This document shows, piece by piece, positions 17,776 through 26,601 of a stretch of 64,000 nt of DNA. The notes beneath the pieces are model-generated. The model did not search any database, was not told where the DNA came from, and saw nothing but the letters and a program-made list of their open reading frames with translations. The stretch covers positions 17,908 to 81,907 of the forward strand of contig NZ_LNYZ01000029.1 of NCBI RefSeq assembly GCF_001468065.1, read 5' to 3'. Made by a program: the position numbers and the translations under genes. Positions within the stretch are counted from its first letter, which is position 1; each line of letters starts with the position of its first letter. The stretch is from Legionella steigerwaltii (lineage in GTDB: Bacteria; Pseudomonadota; Gammaproteobacteria; Legionellales; Legionellaceae).

Positions 17776-18498
17776 TTGTTGGTTGTTGAAAAAATTATTG
17801 GGCACCGAGGGGCATCTGCTTATGCTCCTGAGAATACATTAGCTTCATTCAACAAAGCATTGGCTTTAGGATGTCATTTCATTGAATTTGATGTCATGTG
17901 CAGTGTTGATGGAGAGCCTTTTGTAATTCATGATGATAATTTAAAAAGAACAACGAACGGACGTGGTGATGTAGGCTTGGTTGAGTCGACTTATTTACAC
18001 TCTTTGGATGCCGGTTCCTGGTTTTCACGACATTTTAAAGGCGAACATATTCCTCATTTTAAAGAGGTATTGAAGTGGCTGTCTTTTTCGGGTGTACAGG
18101 CAAATGTAGAAATCAAACCCTATCCTGGTGCTGAAGAACAAACTGCGGTAGCGGTGATGAGCCACATTCAACGTTATTGGCCACAGGGAAAAGATTTACC
18201 CTTGGTTTCCAGTTTTTCATGGGATGCTTTAGTTTTATGTCGAAGTATCGCTCCAGAAATGCCATTGGGTTTACTTCTGCATGTTTGGGATGAACAATGG
18301 TTGCAAAAGGCAAAGCAATTAGAGTGTTTTTCAATTCATTGTAATCGCAGGGTTTTAACTGAGGAGCGTGTTAAGGCAATTAAAGCAGCAGGTTATGTTC
18401 TTTGTGCTTATACGGTGAATCGCAAACGTTTGGCTCATAAGCTATTTGGCTGGGGTGTTGATTCGGTTTTTAGTGATTATCCTGACTTATTGGCATGA
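17776..18498 (+). CDS. ugpQ: Glycerophosphodiester phosphodiesterase (UgpQ-like)
   Basis: Hydrolyses glycerophosphodiesters to glycerol-3-phosphate and an alcohol. 240 residues with the GDPD TIM-barrel motifs IIGHRGASAYAPENTLASF (catalytic His), EFDVMCSVDGEPFVIHDDNLKRTTNG (metal ligands and catalytic His) and VEIKPYPG. No signal peptide, so cytosolic like E. coli UgpQ. The start is probably TTG 17776 (or TTG 17779), preceded by AGGGG; no ATG lies before the first motif. Its stop overlaps the ugpB start (ATGA), so the genes form an operon. Confidence 0.9.
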   Translation: MLVVEKIIGHRGASAYAPENTLASFNKALALGCHFIEFDVMCSVDGEPFVIHDDNLKRTTNGRGDVGLVESTYLHSLDAGSWFSRHFKGEHIPHFKEVLKWLSFSGVQANVEIKPYPGAEEQTAVAVMSHIQRYWPQGKDLPLVSSFSWDALVLCRSIAPEMPLGLLLHVWDEQWLQKAKQLECFSIHCNRRVLTEERVKAIKAAGYVLCAYTVNRKRLAHKLFGWGVDSVFSDYPDLLA

Positions 18499-19772
18499 AA
18501 AAATTAATTCTTCTTTTATTCGTCATCTTTACTCTATCTGCCCAGGCAAAACGGGTTGAACTGGTGTTTTGGCATGGAATGGCTGGACATTTGGGTGATG
18601 AAGTCAGATTGCTTGCTGATGATTTTAACCAAAGTCAAAATGAATACTTTATTAAACCTGTTTACAAGGGCAATTATGTTGAGACATTAACAAGTTTTGC
18701 CGCTGCATTCAGAGCACATCATCCACCGGCGATTGTACAAATTTTTGAAGTGGGAACCGCCATTATGGAATCCCCAAAAGGAGTAATCAAACCAGTAGAT
18801 GAACTGATGCAGGAGCAAGGAATAAGCTTGCCTAAAGAGGACTTTATTCAATCTGTACGTGAATTTTATAGCAAAAATGACCAATTAATGGCCTTGCCTT
18901 TTAATCTCTCCGTCGCAACTTTATATTACAACTTGGATATTCTTGCTAAAGTTGGGTATTCCCAAGCTAATTTTCCACGTACTTGGGCAGAGATGGAAGT
19001 ATTGGCAGAGAAGTTAAAAGCAGCAGGCTATGATTGTACTTATACAACAGCTTACCCAGGATGGGTTCTTTTTGAATCCTTTTTAGCGATTCATGGGTTG
19101 CCGTTAACCCAAGATAATCCTGCGCGTGCTGTTTTTGATACGCCGCAATTACTCAGTCATTTTGAACGTTTGAAACGTTGGTATACATTGCATTATTTTC
19201 GTTATGCAGGAAGGGTTGATGATGCCACTATTTTATTTACCAGTGGTGTTTGTCCTTTATTTAGTCAATCTTCTGGCGCTTATAATAGCTTAGCCGCTTT
19301 AGTTCCCTTCCGTTTAGGAATTGCCAGCATGCCATTAGATACAAAGGCGAGTAAGATAAGACATGCAAATGTTGCTGGTGGTGCTGCATTATGGGCAGTA
19401 GCTGGACAAACAAAAGAACAGTATAAAGGGATAGCCCAATTTTTTGCGTTTATCACCAGACCTGAAACACAAAAACGCTGGCATGAACATACAGGTTATC
19501 TGCCTATAGGGTTACAAGGTGTCTACGCGGATATTTTGCGCAACAGCCATCATCCAACTTTATTGATGGCGCGTATTGATTTAGCAGGGGAGTTGCAGGA
19601 AAAACCGTTACCGCGTTTCGGTCCACAGAATCAAATTCGTGGCATTAACGATGAGATTTTGGAAGCGATGTTTGCAGGCTTTTTAACCCCTAATGAGGCG
19701 TTACGGGAATCAACGGTACGCACTAATCATGTGTTGTCACGTTTTGTGAGAAATACTACAGGATCAAAATGA
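18495..19772 (+). CDS. ugpB: Glycerol-3-phosphate-type ABC substrate-binding protein UgpB
   Basis: A periplasmic binding protein of 425 residues. The signal peptide MKKLILLLFVIFTLSAQA is followed by KRVELVFWHGMAGHLGDEV, close to the start of mature UgpB (WHSM region). The body matches family 1 extracellular binding proteins (QSSGAYNSLAALVPFRLGIASMPLD, HANVAGGAALWAV, YLPIGLQGV). It overlaps ugpQ and the DUF2165 gene by 4 nt each. ugpA, ugpE and ugpC, normally with ugpB, are absent here. Confidence 0.92.
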   Translation: MKKLILLLFVIFTLSAQAKRVELVFWHGMAGHLGDEVRLLADDFNQSQNEYFIKPVYKGNYVETLTSFAAAFRAHHPPAIVQIFEVGTAIMESPKGVIKPVDELMQEQGISLPKEDFIQSVREFYSKNDQLMALPFNLSVATLYYNLDILAKVGYSQANFPRTWAEMEVLAEKLKAAGYDCTYTTAYPGWVLFESFLAIHGLPLTQDNPARAVFDTPQLLSHFERLKRWYTLHYFRYAGRVDDATILFTSGVCPLFSQSSGAYNSLAALVPFRLGIASMPLDTKASKIRHANVAGGAALWAVAGQTKEQYKGIAQFFAFITRPETQKRWHEHTGYLPIGLQGVYADILRNSHHPTLLMARIDLAGELQEKPLPRFGPQNQIRGINDEILEAMFAGFLTPNEALRESTVRTNHVLSRFVRNTTGSK

Positions 19773-20254
19773 TAAGAATATCCAAAATACTTTGTGTTCT
19801 CGCAATTGCTTTTTACTGTTTTCTTGTTGTTCTGGGTAATGTGACCGATTATAAGACCAATTATACTTTGGTAGAACGAACGTTGATGATGAACGACCTA
19901 ATTGCGGATTCTGCAATTGGTTATCGAGCTATTTCCAATCCCATACTGCATCAAATAGCCTATCTTATTATCATTGGCTTGGAAATGTTAACCACGGTGC
20001 TTTGTGTTGTCGGTGCTTGGAAGTTATTTAAAGTAAGGCATGCAAGTGCGCTGATTTTTAATAGCACTAAAAGTTGGGCGGTAGCTGGTCTAACTTTGGG
20101 TTTTTTAACCTGGCAGGTCACTTTTATGTCAATTGCCGGTGAGTGGTTTGGTATATGGATGTCTTCATCGCTTAGAGGGGCTCTAATACCCGCCTTCCAT
20201 ATATTTATTACTTTTTTAGTTCTTTTAATCTATTTAATTATTAAGGATGAGTGA
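19769..20254 (+). CDS. DUF2165 family small integral membrane protein
   Basis: 161 residues, about four transmembrane helices. The pattern VLGNVTDYKTNYTLVERTLMM..., AISNPILHQIAYLIIIGLEM and AVAGLTLGFLTWQVTFMSIAGEWFGIW matches the DUF2165 family of predicted small membrane proteins; function unknown. The start ATG overlaps the ugpB stop (ATGA), so it is the third gene of the ugpQ-ugpB operon. It is not an ABC permease: it has no EAA loop and is too short. Confidence 0.82.
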   Translation: MIRISKILCVLAIAFYCFLVVLGNVTDYKTNYTLVERTLMMNDLIADSAIGYRAISNPILHQIAYLIIIGLEMLTTVLCVVGAWKLFKVRHASALIFNSTKSWAVAGLTLGFLTWQVTFMSIAGEWFGIWMSSSLRGALIPAFHIFITFLVLLIYLIIKDE

Positions 20255-20325
20255 TGTGAGAACTCACTGTGTCAACTAAAGAATGTAATCCTTGCAACCA
20301 GGTTACATTAAGCGTTATTAATTAT

Positions 20326-20352
20326 AAAAAAAACCCTCCACGAGGGAGGGTC
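20326..20352 (-). terminator. Rho-independent terminator of the SF2 protein gene
   Basis: On the minus strand GACCCTCC-CTCG-TGGAGGGT is followed by eight T residues. It ends the long minus-strand gene that stops at 20368. Confidence 0.88.
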
Positions 20353-20367
20353 TTATACAGTAGAAAA

Positions 20368-23343
20368 TTAAGACAACTCAAGCTTGCTGACTTCTTCCAT
20401 TTTTTGAATCATTCGCTCTTCCTCTTCCTTCAGTTTAGCTAGTTCTAAGCTTCCCTCTTTGATCGTTACTTGAAGTTCACTTATATCTTTTTCTAGTTTA
20501 TCTATCTCGACTTCAAGCGCCTTAATCGCTTCGAGTACTTCCTTTGTTTCTGATGCGAGTGTCGCTCTTTTAAGAGTTGCTTTTACCCATGTTAAATAAA
20601 GCGATGGATTTCGAGCATACTCAGATGGAAGTGGAATTGCTCCATCCTTATCTTTTCTTCCTGGTACAATATACAATTCTTTATCAAGAGTATCGATTTC
20701 TTGAAGAAGAGATTTCTTGCTAGACTCATGTTTTTCAGAAGTTTTAGCTACTTTATCTTTTTGAACGTCAAGAGTTTTCTCTTTATCGATTAATAAATTC
20801 TTGGCTACGTCCAGTTTTTCGATAAGCCCTTCAATCCTGTCATGTAAAGGTACACATCGTTGGAACAACGTAAACGCATCGAAACCTTTTAACTCGGTCT
20901 TCAGAAGATGAAGAACTTTTGCTTCTTTTTTAGCTTGTTGCTCTCTATTCAGCATAACTTCTCTTGTTTTTGCAGCCGAATCTTTAGGATCAATGATATC
21001 GTGTACAGTAAGGATGAGACCTTTGTCTTGATATCGCTTATCAATGTACTGTTGAGCACGAGCTTCAACATCTTTATTCCGTACACAACGTCCAGTTGCT
21101 TGAGGTCCTGACAATATTCCATTAATCGCATTGATATTGGATTCAATAACTGGCGAATTGGAGTTGATCACTTGCACATTCAAGATATCTCTAATACTCA
21201 CCCCTGTGGCAATAACCTCATCTGCTATAATGTGCGTTCTCAGTCCTACCTCAATTTGAGCAAGTTGTGCATCAATTACATCTTGCTTCGTTTTCATATC
21301 AATAGCACTGGCATAACCCTCTGTCGCTTTTAACGCAACCAAATCAACAGGTGCAGCCTTAGTTACAACATCAGTTATGGGTTGTGACGTTTTGATCTTA
21401 GCCGCTATTGCTTCCGCTCTATCCAAAATCAATTTGACCATGGCTTCTTTTTGCGCAGTAGGCAACTTGGAAATTGGTGCACCCAATTGTGTTAAGGCGC
21501 TATTTAATTTTACCCTGTTTGTTACATCACATTCTTGAAGCCTACTTAAAATATGAGCAGGTATTTCTCCATCTTTTGTTTTATATTTACTGATATGTCC
21601 ATCACAGTCTTTTAAATACTCTTCCAGTTTATGAGACCGGTCTTTCTCAGCAATATCGGTGAACTTTTCATTAAAGATAAGTGCAAGAGCAAAGCTATTG
21701 ATTGTTCTTTGAATATCTTTTTGTTGTTCTTTATCAATATCATTTTTTAAATTCACTTCACGTAAAGGAACTTCTCCACGCACAGCTAATTCATTTACAG
21801 CTCCAAATTTCTTGGCCAATTCTACTCTGGCTTTAGATTCAGATTCTTTTCTGAGCTCCGCTACTTTCGCTTGATATTTTTCAAGGGTAGGTCCATCTCC
21901 ATTCGCAAGTTTCTGATAAGTGTCAGCCAATTTTTCACGAGTTGCTTTGTCATCAGAAAAGCCCATGTTGCGTTGAGCACGGATGCGATTCAATTCTAAA
22001 GCTTGATCAATGGCTTGTTTTTGTGCAACAGAATCTTCAACCCCGCCTTTCTTGATCTGTTCTTTTAATGCGACCGGATCAACATAACCATTCATTCCTT
22101 CTTCGAGATAATAGTCATCAAAGTAATGAATCACTGCTTGATCAATCAAATCTTTTTCTTCCAAGTAAGCCACTTCAGGTTTAATTGGGCGAATTGTCCC
22201 TAACTGAATTGCAGCCCCAAGACTTAAATCATCTAAAGGATCACCAGGAAAGAGAGCATATAATTTAGAAGTTGGTGTCGCTGTTAATGCAAGCATTGAG
22301 TTGCGGCTTTTTAATCCTTCCAAAACTTGTGCATCTTCTTCAGTAAATGTATGACGATGGCTTTCATCAATTAATACCATTGAGTCTTTTATTTCGCTGG
22401 CAATGATTTTAAATAATGGATGTTCAGCTTGCAGAATGATTTGATCAAAAGGCTCAGTACCAGCAATTACTTTGGCAAAATATTCCTTAATTTTTTGTTT
22501 ATCGTCTTCCTCCATATCACTTAAATCTTCCTTTAGATTACTCCAATCAACATCGACGTTAGGTTTGATCGCTTCCAAGGTAAACACGGTAGGAATATGT
22601 GTACTGCCATTGACTTTTCCGGCACCTAACATTTTTTGGGTTTCAGATGATTGCTGATCAACTAATGTCTTATCAGGAACAATCATAACTGTGCGTCCAA
22701 CGGCTTGAGCAATCCCGGCCATAACAATACTTTTGCCCGAACCTGTTCCCATGACTGCAAGGCGTTGTTGTTTTCCTGCAATCAGGCTATCAATAAATTT
22801 GGCTAATATCTCGTTTTGATATGCATGTGGAATAAAAGTTTTCTTATCATCGGAGATAGATAACCCATTCTTAGTCACCGCACGAAGATCGCCTTCTCTA
22901 TCATAGGTTAATTTAACAGTGGCTGTATGGTCGTGATCGAAAAATAATTTACCTCGGTTCACTTCCGCACTTAATTTGCTGGTTATATTAACAGTGTATT
23001 CTTGTTGAGAGTCTTTTATACCATCATAAGTAAAATCCACGGTATAAACAGCACCACCAATAGTAATTGCCGCTTCAAGATGCAACTTTTCGTCTTCTTT
23101 TTTTGTCCATTGGCTTTTGGGCTCTCCAGGCGAACCTGCTTTCGCTAAAATCGCTTTAACGATATTTGCAATCTTAGGATCCTTTTTTGTGTTTTCAATA
23201 GCAATAATGTCTTTTGCCGAACCTACTGTAACCACTGCTCCGTTGGTTACAACTTCTTTTAATAAATGAACCGCTGCAACTGTATCTGCGTAATCCTTAA
23301 GATTTGCAATTTGATTGTCAACAATTTCGCTTTTGGCGCCCAT
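20368..23343 (-). CDS. Superfamily 2 helicase-like ATPase with coiled-coil tail, candidate Dot/Icm effector
   Basis: 991 residues. The N-terminal 175 residues are not recognised. SF2 motifs follow in order: motif I MGTGSGKS (198-205), Ia-like VMIVPDKTLVDQQ, motif II IDESHRH (DESH at 326-329), motif III ALTATPTS (352-359), then a helical insertion of about 300 residues, motif V-like IATGVSIRD (711-719) and motif VI QATGRCVR (748-755). The tail (about 840-991) is rich in heptads and ends in KEEEERMIQKMEEVSKLELS, a glutamate block with Leu at -2 and -4, as in many Dot/Icm substrates. ATG 23343 has GGGGAGA upstream. Two PmrA-type promoters precede it and a strong terminator follows, so it is transcribed alone. 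No restriction or modification domain is visible. An effector role is inferred. Confidence 0.8.
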   Translation of the reverse strand: MGAKSEIVDNQIANLKDYADTVAAVHLLKEVVTNGAVVTVGSAKDIIAIENTKKDPKIANIVKAILAKAGSPGEPKSQWTKKEDEKLHLEAAITIGGAVYTVDFTYDGIKDSQQEYTVNITSKLSAEVNRGKLFFDHDHTATVKLTYDREGDLRAVTKNGLSISDDKKTFIPHAYQNEILAKFIDSLIAGKQQRLAVMGTGSGKSIVMAGIAQAVGRTVMIVPDKTLVDQQSSETQKMLGAGKVNGSTHIPTVFTLEAIKPNVDVDWSNLKEDLSDMEEDDKQKIKEYFAKVIAGTEPFDQIILQAEHPLFKIIASEIKDSMVLIDESHRHTFTEEDAQVLEGLKSRNSMLALTATPTSKLYALFPGDPLDDLSLGAAIQLGTIRPIKPEVAYLEEKDLIDQAVIHYFDDYYLEEGMNGYVDPVALKEQIKKGGVEDSVAQKQAIDQALELNRIRAQRNMGFSDDKATREKLADTYQKLANGDGPTLEKYQAKVAELRKESESKARVELAKKFGAVNELAVRGEVPLREVNLKNDIDKEQQKDIQRTINSFALALIFNEKFTDIAEKDRSHKLEEYLKDCDGHISKYKTKDGEIPAHILSRLQECDVTNRVKLNSALTQLGAPISKLPTAQKEAMVKLILDRAEAIAAKIKTSQPITDVVTKAAPVDLVALKATEGYASAIDMKTKQDVIDAQLAQIEVGLRTHIIADEVIATGVSIRDILNVQVINSNSPVIESNINAINGILSGPQATGRCVRNKDVEARAQQYIDKRYQDKGLILTVHDIIDPKDSAAKTREVMLNREQQAKKEAKVLHLLKTELKGFDAFTLFQRCVPLHDRIEGLIEKLDVAKNLLIDKEKTLDVQKDKVAKTSEKHESSKKSLLQEIDTLDKELYIVPGRKDKDGAIPLPSEYARNPSLYLTWVKATLKRATLASETKEVLEAIKALEVEIDKLEKDISELQVTIKEGSLELAKLKEEEERMIQKMEEVSKLELS

Positions 23344-23460
23344 AAGAATCTCCCCATAGAATAATTTTTAAAATTTAAAAATATAATCCAGGTCCTTATA
23401 AATTATATTTGAACCTTAGGTGATCTCTCGCCTAATGTTTTGATCGCCTAATGCTTCGAT

Positions 23461-23493
23461 ATTATACAAAAGAAATATTAAGTAACCATTAAG
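23461..23493 (-). promoter_or_regulatory. PmrA-type promoter, proximal copy
   Basis: Read on the minus strand: CTTAAT-N5-CTTAAT (23493 to 23477), where the second half-site reads CTTAATATT, the published Legionella PmrA element; a -10 box TATAAT lies 10 nt further on (23466-23461). The transcript would start about 110 nt before the ATG at 23343. Confidence 0.75.
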
Positions 23494-23547
23494 TGCTTTT
23501 GTTGTTTAATTTGAGAGGTGAAAATCCCAACGTACTTAATGTTGGCG

Positions 23548-23580
23548 ATTATACAAAAAGAATATTAAGTGACTATTAAG
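23548..23580 (-). promoter_or_regulatory. PmrA-type promoter, distal copy
   Basis: The same design 87 nt further upstream: CTTAAT-N5-CTTAAT (23580 to 23564), 10 nt, TATAAT (23553-23548). About 44 nt match the proximal copy with only a handful of differences, so this is a tandem duplication of the promoter. Confidence 0.72.
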
Positions 23581-23829
23581 TGTTTTTATTGAGGATAAAT
23601 TAATCATTTATTAAAGGGGTGGAAGTGAAGGATCCGGGGTATATAAACAGGAATATATAAGCTTGTGATGGTGAATGAGCTATGGGTTTATTTTGTCACT
23701 TACTGTACTTTAAAATTCATTTGTTTGATAATATATTGAGCTCTGTGCTCTTTTTTGATGATAAACTCAGAGATAACAGATAAAGATTTTTATAGGTAGG
23801 TAGACGACACAGGATCGTGAGGGTACCAA

Positions 23830-24879
23830 ATGACATATACTAAGATCAATCAAATGACTGAGACAAAAAGTAAAATTATGACCCGCTTAACTAAATTAGG
23901 CCTGGAGCCGGATGAACGAATGCTGGAAACTCTTGAAAAGAATTTCCAGCATCTCAATCGATTGACTTCTTTATTCAATACTTTGAAAAAGTATAACATT
24001 AAGCTGGATGATAAGCTCCATGAAATCATCGCAAATAATGTTTCTAATGCCAGTTATGTGGTTAATCTATTAGAATTTTTGTATGAAGAAGGCTTTGATG
24101 TTACTATTATTTCACTGGAATTGTTGTTTCAAGTTGCGAAATCAGAAACAACACTAAAGCATGGGATGCGCCAGCTTATCGCCCATAACTCGCTTGATGC
24201 AACCACTTTAAAGCTTCTATTTTCTTATCCTGAGCAATCTTACTTACTTGCTGATTTAATCATTAATTTTCAAACACATTCATATTCTACTGAAAAAATA
24301 GTGGAAAAACTGGGTAAATTCTCTGCAAAAAACATCAATACCGTAATTGAATTACTTACTCTGCTTTTAAATAAAAACCTCTATTACTCTGGGTGCTTAG
24401 ACATTTTTTTAGGGCAGCAAGAATACATCAGCAAAATTTGTGAGGGCACTAAAAAGCTTGCCGCAGAAAATAAACTGACATCAAATTATTTTGACGCTGT
24501 CGAAAAAAATCCTCAAAATGCCAATATTCTTGCTAATATTATTTTGCATAACCCCTTACTCGTTGATTATAAAAAATCAGAAGATCTCTTAATAGCAAGC
24601 AAATTGGGGGTTGGTGCATTTCACTTCTTGATGCACTTGCAGCAAGCAGGGATGTTGGATGCGGAACATTATAAAAAAGTGTGCCATCATAATTCTTTAC
24701 TGAACCAGCAAGAGGTTATTGACTCTTTATGTAGCCTTCCCTTATTTGTCGCTTTCGAGAAAGAAGAATTAAAACAAATGCTTGTTTTAATTACTAAAGA
24801 GCCCAGCAGTGATACCGATAAACATGAATTGATTGAAATGATTCAAAAGCATGTTTTAACCAGCAAATTCAATTTGTAA
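23830..24879 (+). CDS. Unknown helical protein, first of a tandem paralogous pair
   Basis: 349 residues, no signal peptide or membrane helix, predicted almost wholly alpha-helical. It is clearly homologous along its length to the next gene: shared stretches include VVNLLEF/VVNLFEL, SLELLF, KKLAAE, NPQNANI, GAFHF and VAFxxEELKxML. I do not recognise the family. GAGGG lies 7 nt before the ATG; an alternative start is the in-frame ATG at 23863. It is adjacent to the PmrA-controlled SF2 gene, which places it in an accessory, possibly effector, region. The short repeating helix pairs resemble alpha-solenoids, but no named repeat is assignable. Confidence 0.72.
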   Translation: MTYTKINQMTETKSKIMTRLTKLGLEPDERMLETLEKNFQHLNRLTSLFNTLKKYNIKLDDKLHEIIANNVSNASYVVNLLEFLYEEGFDVTIISLELLFQVAKSETTLKHGMRQLIAHNSLDATTLKLLFSYPEQSYLLADLIINFQTHSYSTEKIVEKLGKFSAKNINTVIELLTLLLNKNLYYSGCLDIFLGQQEYISKICEGTKKLAAENKLTSNYFDAVEKNPQNANILANIILHNPLLVDYKKSEDLLIASKLGVGAFHFLMHLQQAGMLDAEHYKKVCHHNSLLNQQEVIDSLCSLPLFVAFEKEELKQMLVLITKEPSSDTDKHELIEMIQKHVLTSKFNL

Positions 24880-24890
24880 GAAACGAAAAA

Positions 24891-24919
24891 TTGCTTTAAG
24901 ATGGTCTTTTGTGTTATAT
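24891..24919 (+). promoter_or_regulatory. Possible promoter of the second paralogue
   Basis: TTGCTT (24891-24896), a 17-nt spacer and TTATAT (24914-24919), about 33 nt before the ATG. Spacing is ideal but both boxes deviate from consensus. It suggests independent transcription of the two paralogues. Confidence 0.45.
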
Positions 24920-24952
24920 TTATGACCTTAGAGACCAATTAAGGGACGATGT

Positions 24953-26080
24953 ATGGCTGGAAAAGATAATGACAGCACAAGCATAATTATTAAAAAATTA
25001 GACCCAAGTACAGCCACAGAAGTACGTAGCCCAGCCGATTCTTTTGCCGAGCGTTTGAGACGATTAAATTTGGGAAATGAGTTTCGAATGATGGCCCTTA
25101 TTCAAAAACATCCTAATTATGGTAACCGGTTGATTTCTTTATTTAAAGCGCTTAAGGAGCATGGAATCGACTTGACTGAAACCCTTGTGGACCTTATCAC
25201 ACATAATATTTCTCAAATCGGTGGGGTTGTCAATTTGTTCGAATTGATAAAAAAAGAAGTACTTATTGATCCAAAATCTCTTTCTTTGGAGCTTTTATTT
25301 AATGCTGCAAAATTTGATACATCCATCGCTCAAAGCACTCGAGATTTGGAACAGATGGGTCTTCTGGATGCAGATACTTTTAAATTACTGCTTGCTTATC
25401 CCGAACTCGCATTAAAAATATCACAATTGCTTAATACCATCCAGGCGCATGCCTACAAGACTTCAATTATAGTAAATAAACTTTATGGAGCCTCAATTGC
25501 AGCGGAGCGTATGGATACAGTGCTTAATTTGCTTGATTTACTATTAGAAAATAACCTCTATTATCCAGAGATAGTTGATGTCTTTCTAAGACAAGAAAAA
25601 TATATCGATAAAATTTATGAAGGTGCTAAAAAGCTTGCCGCAGAAAAATGCTTATTCCCTGACTATTTTGATTTACTTGAAACTAATCCTCAAAATGCCA
25701 ATATCTTTGCTAAAAATGTTTTGTTATTACGGGAAGCATCACTTATTTCTCCCTCTAATCCTGAGAGTGTAGTCAAAGTAAGTCAATTAGGTGCTGGCGC
25801 ATTTCACTTTATGAAACTTTTGCAGCATGCAGATATGTTAGATGAGATAAATTATCAAAAAATTTGTCGAACTAATAATATATTAGATCGGAAAGAAGTC
25901 ATTGATGAATTAAGTAATCTTCCTATGATTGTTGCGTTCCAGCCAGAAGAATTGAAAACTATGTTGGACATAGTGGATCAAACAATATTGACTGAAAGGG
26001 ATGTTCGAAAATTCAATAGACTGATACAAGACCATCTTTTTGTTGATTATCATCATACTGCCGCATGCCCATGTAATTAA
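24953..26080 (+). CDS. Unknown helical protein, second of a tandem paralogous pair
   Basis: 375 residues, the paralogue of the preceding gene with a longer, polar N-terminus (about 30 extra residues) and a different tail ending HHTAACPCN. The core is helix-rich and runs parallel to the first protein for more than 300 residues without large gaps. RBS AAGGGA lies about 6 nt before ATG 24953. An inverted repeat that may terminate transcription follows the stop. Tandem duplication with divergence is typical of Legionella effector families, but no translocation signal is obvious here, so the role stays unknown. Confidence 0.74.
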   Translation: MAGKDNDSTSIIIKKLDPSTATEVRSPADSFAERLRRLNLGNEFRMMALIQKHPNYGNRLISLFKALKEHGIDLTETLVDLITHNISQIGGVVNLFELIKKEVLIDPKSLSLELLFNAAKFDTSIAQSTRDLEQMGLLDADTFKLLLAYPELALKISQLLNTIQAHAYKTSIIVNKLYGASIAAERMDTVLNLLDLLLENNLYYPEIVDVFLRQEKYIDKIYEGAKKLAAEKCLFPDYFDLLETNPQNANIFAKNVLLLREASLISPSNPESVVKVSQLGAGAFHFMKLLQHADMLDEINYQKICRTNNILDRKEVIDELSNLPMIVAFQPEELKTMLDIVDQTILTERDVRKFNRLIQDHLFVDYHHTAACPCN

Positions 26081-26085
26081 TCAGT

Positions 26086-26112
26086 AAGCAAGCAGTATCA
26101 CTGCTTGCTTTC
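26086..26112 (+). terminator. Inverted repeat after the paralogous pair
   Basis: AAGCAAGCAG (26086-26095) and CTGCTTGCTT (26101-26110) form a perfect 10-bp stem with a 5-nt loop. The T tract is weak, so termination is likely but not certain. Confidence 0.55.
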
Positions 26113-26157
26113 ATCGATCTGCAATTCGTTTAATTTACCCTAATCATTGAAGCATTG

Positions 26158-26490
26158 TCATGGCATTCTCATGGCATTGAGTTGTTGCTGAATCGCTTGT
26201 TGTTGCTGAATTGCTTGTTGTTGTGCGGCCTCATTTTGTTGTTGGGTAGCAGCAATGGAGTCATTCATGGCATTGATGGCGTTTTCCTGTTGGATAACCG
26301 CAGGGCTGTCTATTGAGGTGTTTGCATCCAAGGGTACATCGGGATATGCTGCTTGCGGGGGATTGTATCCTGGAGCGAAAGAGTAATTAAGTGGCGGATT
26401 TGATGTACCAACAACATAAGCAGTCGGAGCGCATCCTGTTAGAATGAGTAGTGTCCCTAAGAGACTAATTGAGCAGCTAGTCTTTATCAT
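26158..26490 (-). CDS. Gln-rich lipoprotein
   Basis: 110 residues. A lipoprotein signal with lipobox LTGC (cleavage before Cys20) is clear: MIKTSCSISLLGTLLILTGC. The mature part starts Pro/Tyr-rich and ends in a glutamine-rich low-complexity stretch (QQQAIQQQQAIQQQ and nearby) likely to form a coiled coil or be disordered. It should be anchored in the outer or inner membrane; no enzymatic motif is present. It is convergent with the paralogous pair upstream. Confidence 0.72.
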   Translation of the reverse strand: MIKTSCSISLLGTLLILTGCAPTAYVVGTSNPPLNYSFAPGYNPPQAAYPDVPLDANTSIDSPAVIQQENAINAMNDSIAATQQQNEAAQQQAIQQQQAIQQQLNAMRMP

Positions 26491-26601
26491 AAAAATCGCC
26501 CCTTAAGGTATACAAGCGTATTGCCTTTTCGTCTTAATTGTATAATTATAGAACAAATTGGTTAATTATTGAGTATTGATTGGCGATATTGGCAAGATAT
26601 T

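Larger units (their letters stand above)
23344..23829. other. Divergent intergenic region with duplicated promoter
   Basis: 486 nt between the SF2 protein gene and the first of two paralogous genes. The left part holds the two PmrA-type promoters. A short doublet (CGCCTAATG, twice near 23430-23455) lies in the SF2 gene leader. On the right, before 23830, I find no convincing promoter or PmrA box for the plus-strand gene. Confidence 0.5.

Noticed and set aside
20304..20322. A CTTAAT/TTAAT pair near the end of the DUF2165 gene
   Set aside because: The spacing is four bases, it is not upstream of any start, and it lies beside a terminator.
20368..23343. Type I or III restriction subunit (HsdR/Res)
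   Set aside because: The helicase motifs fit loosely, but there is no nuclease motif (PD-(D/E)xK), no methyltransferase or specificity gene nearby, and the tail is a coiled coil.
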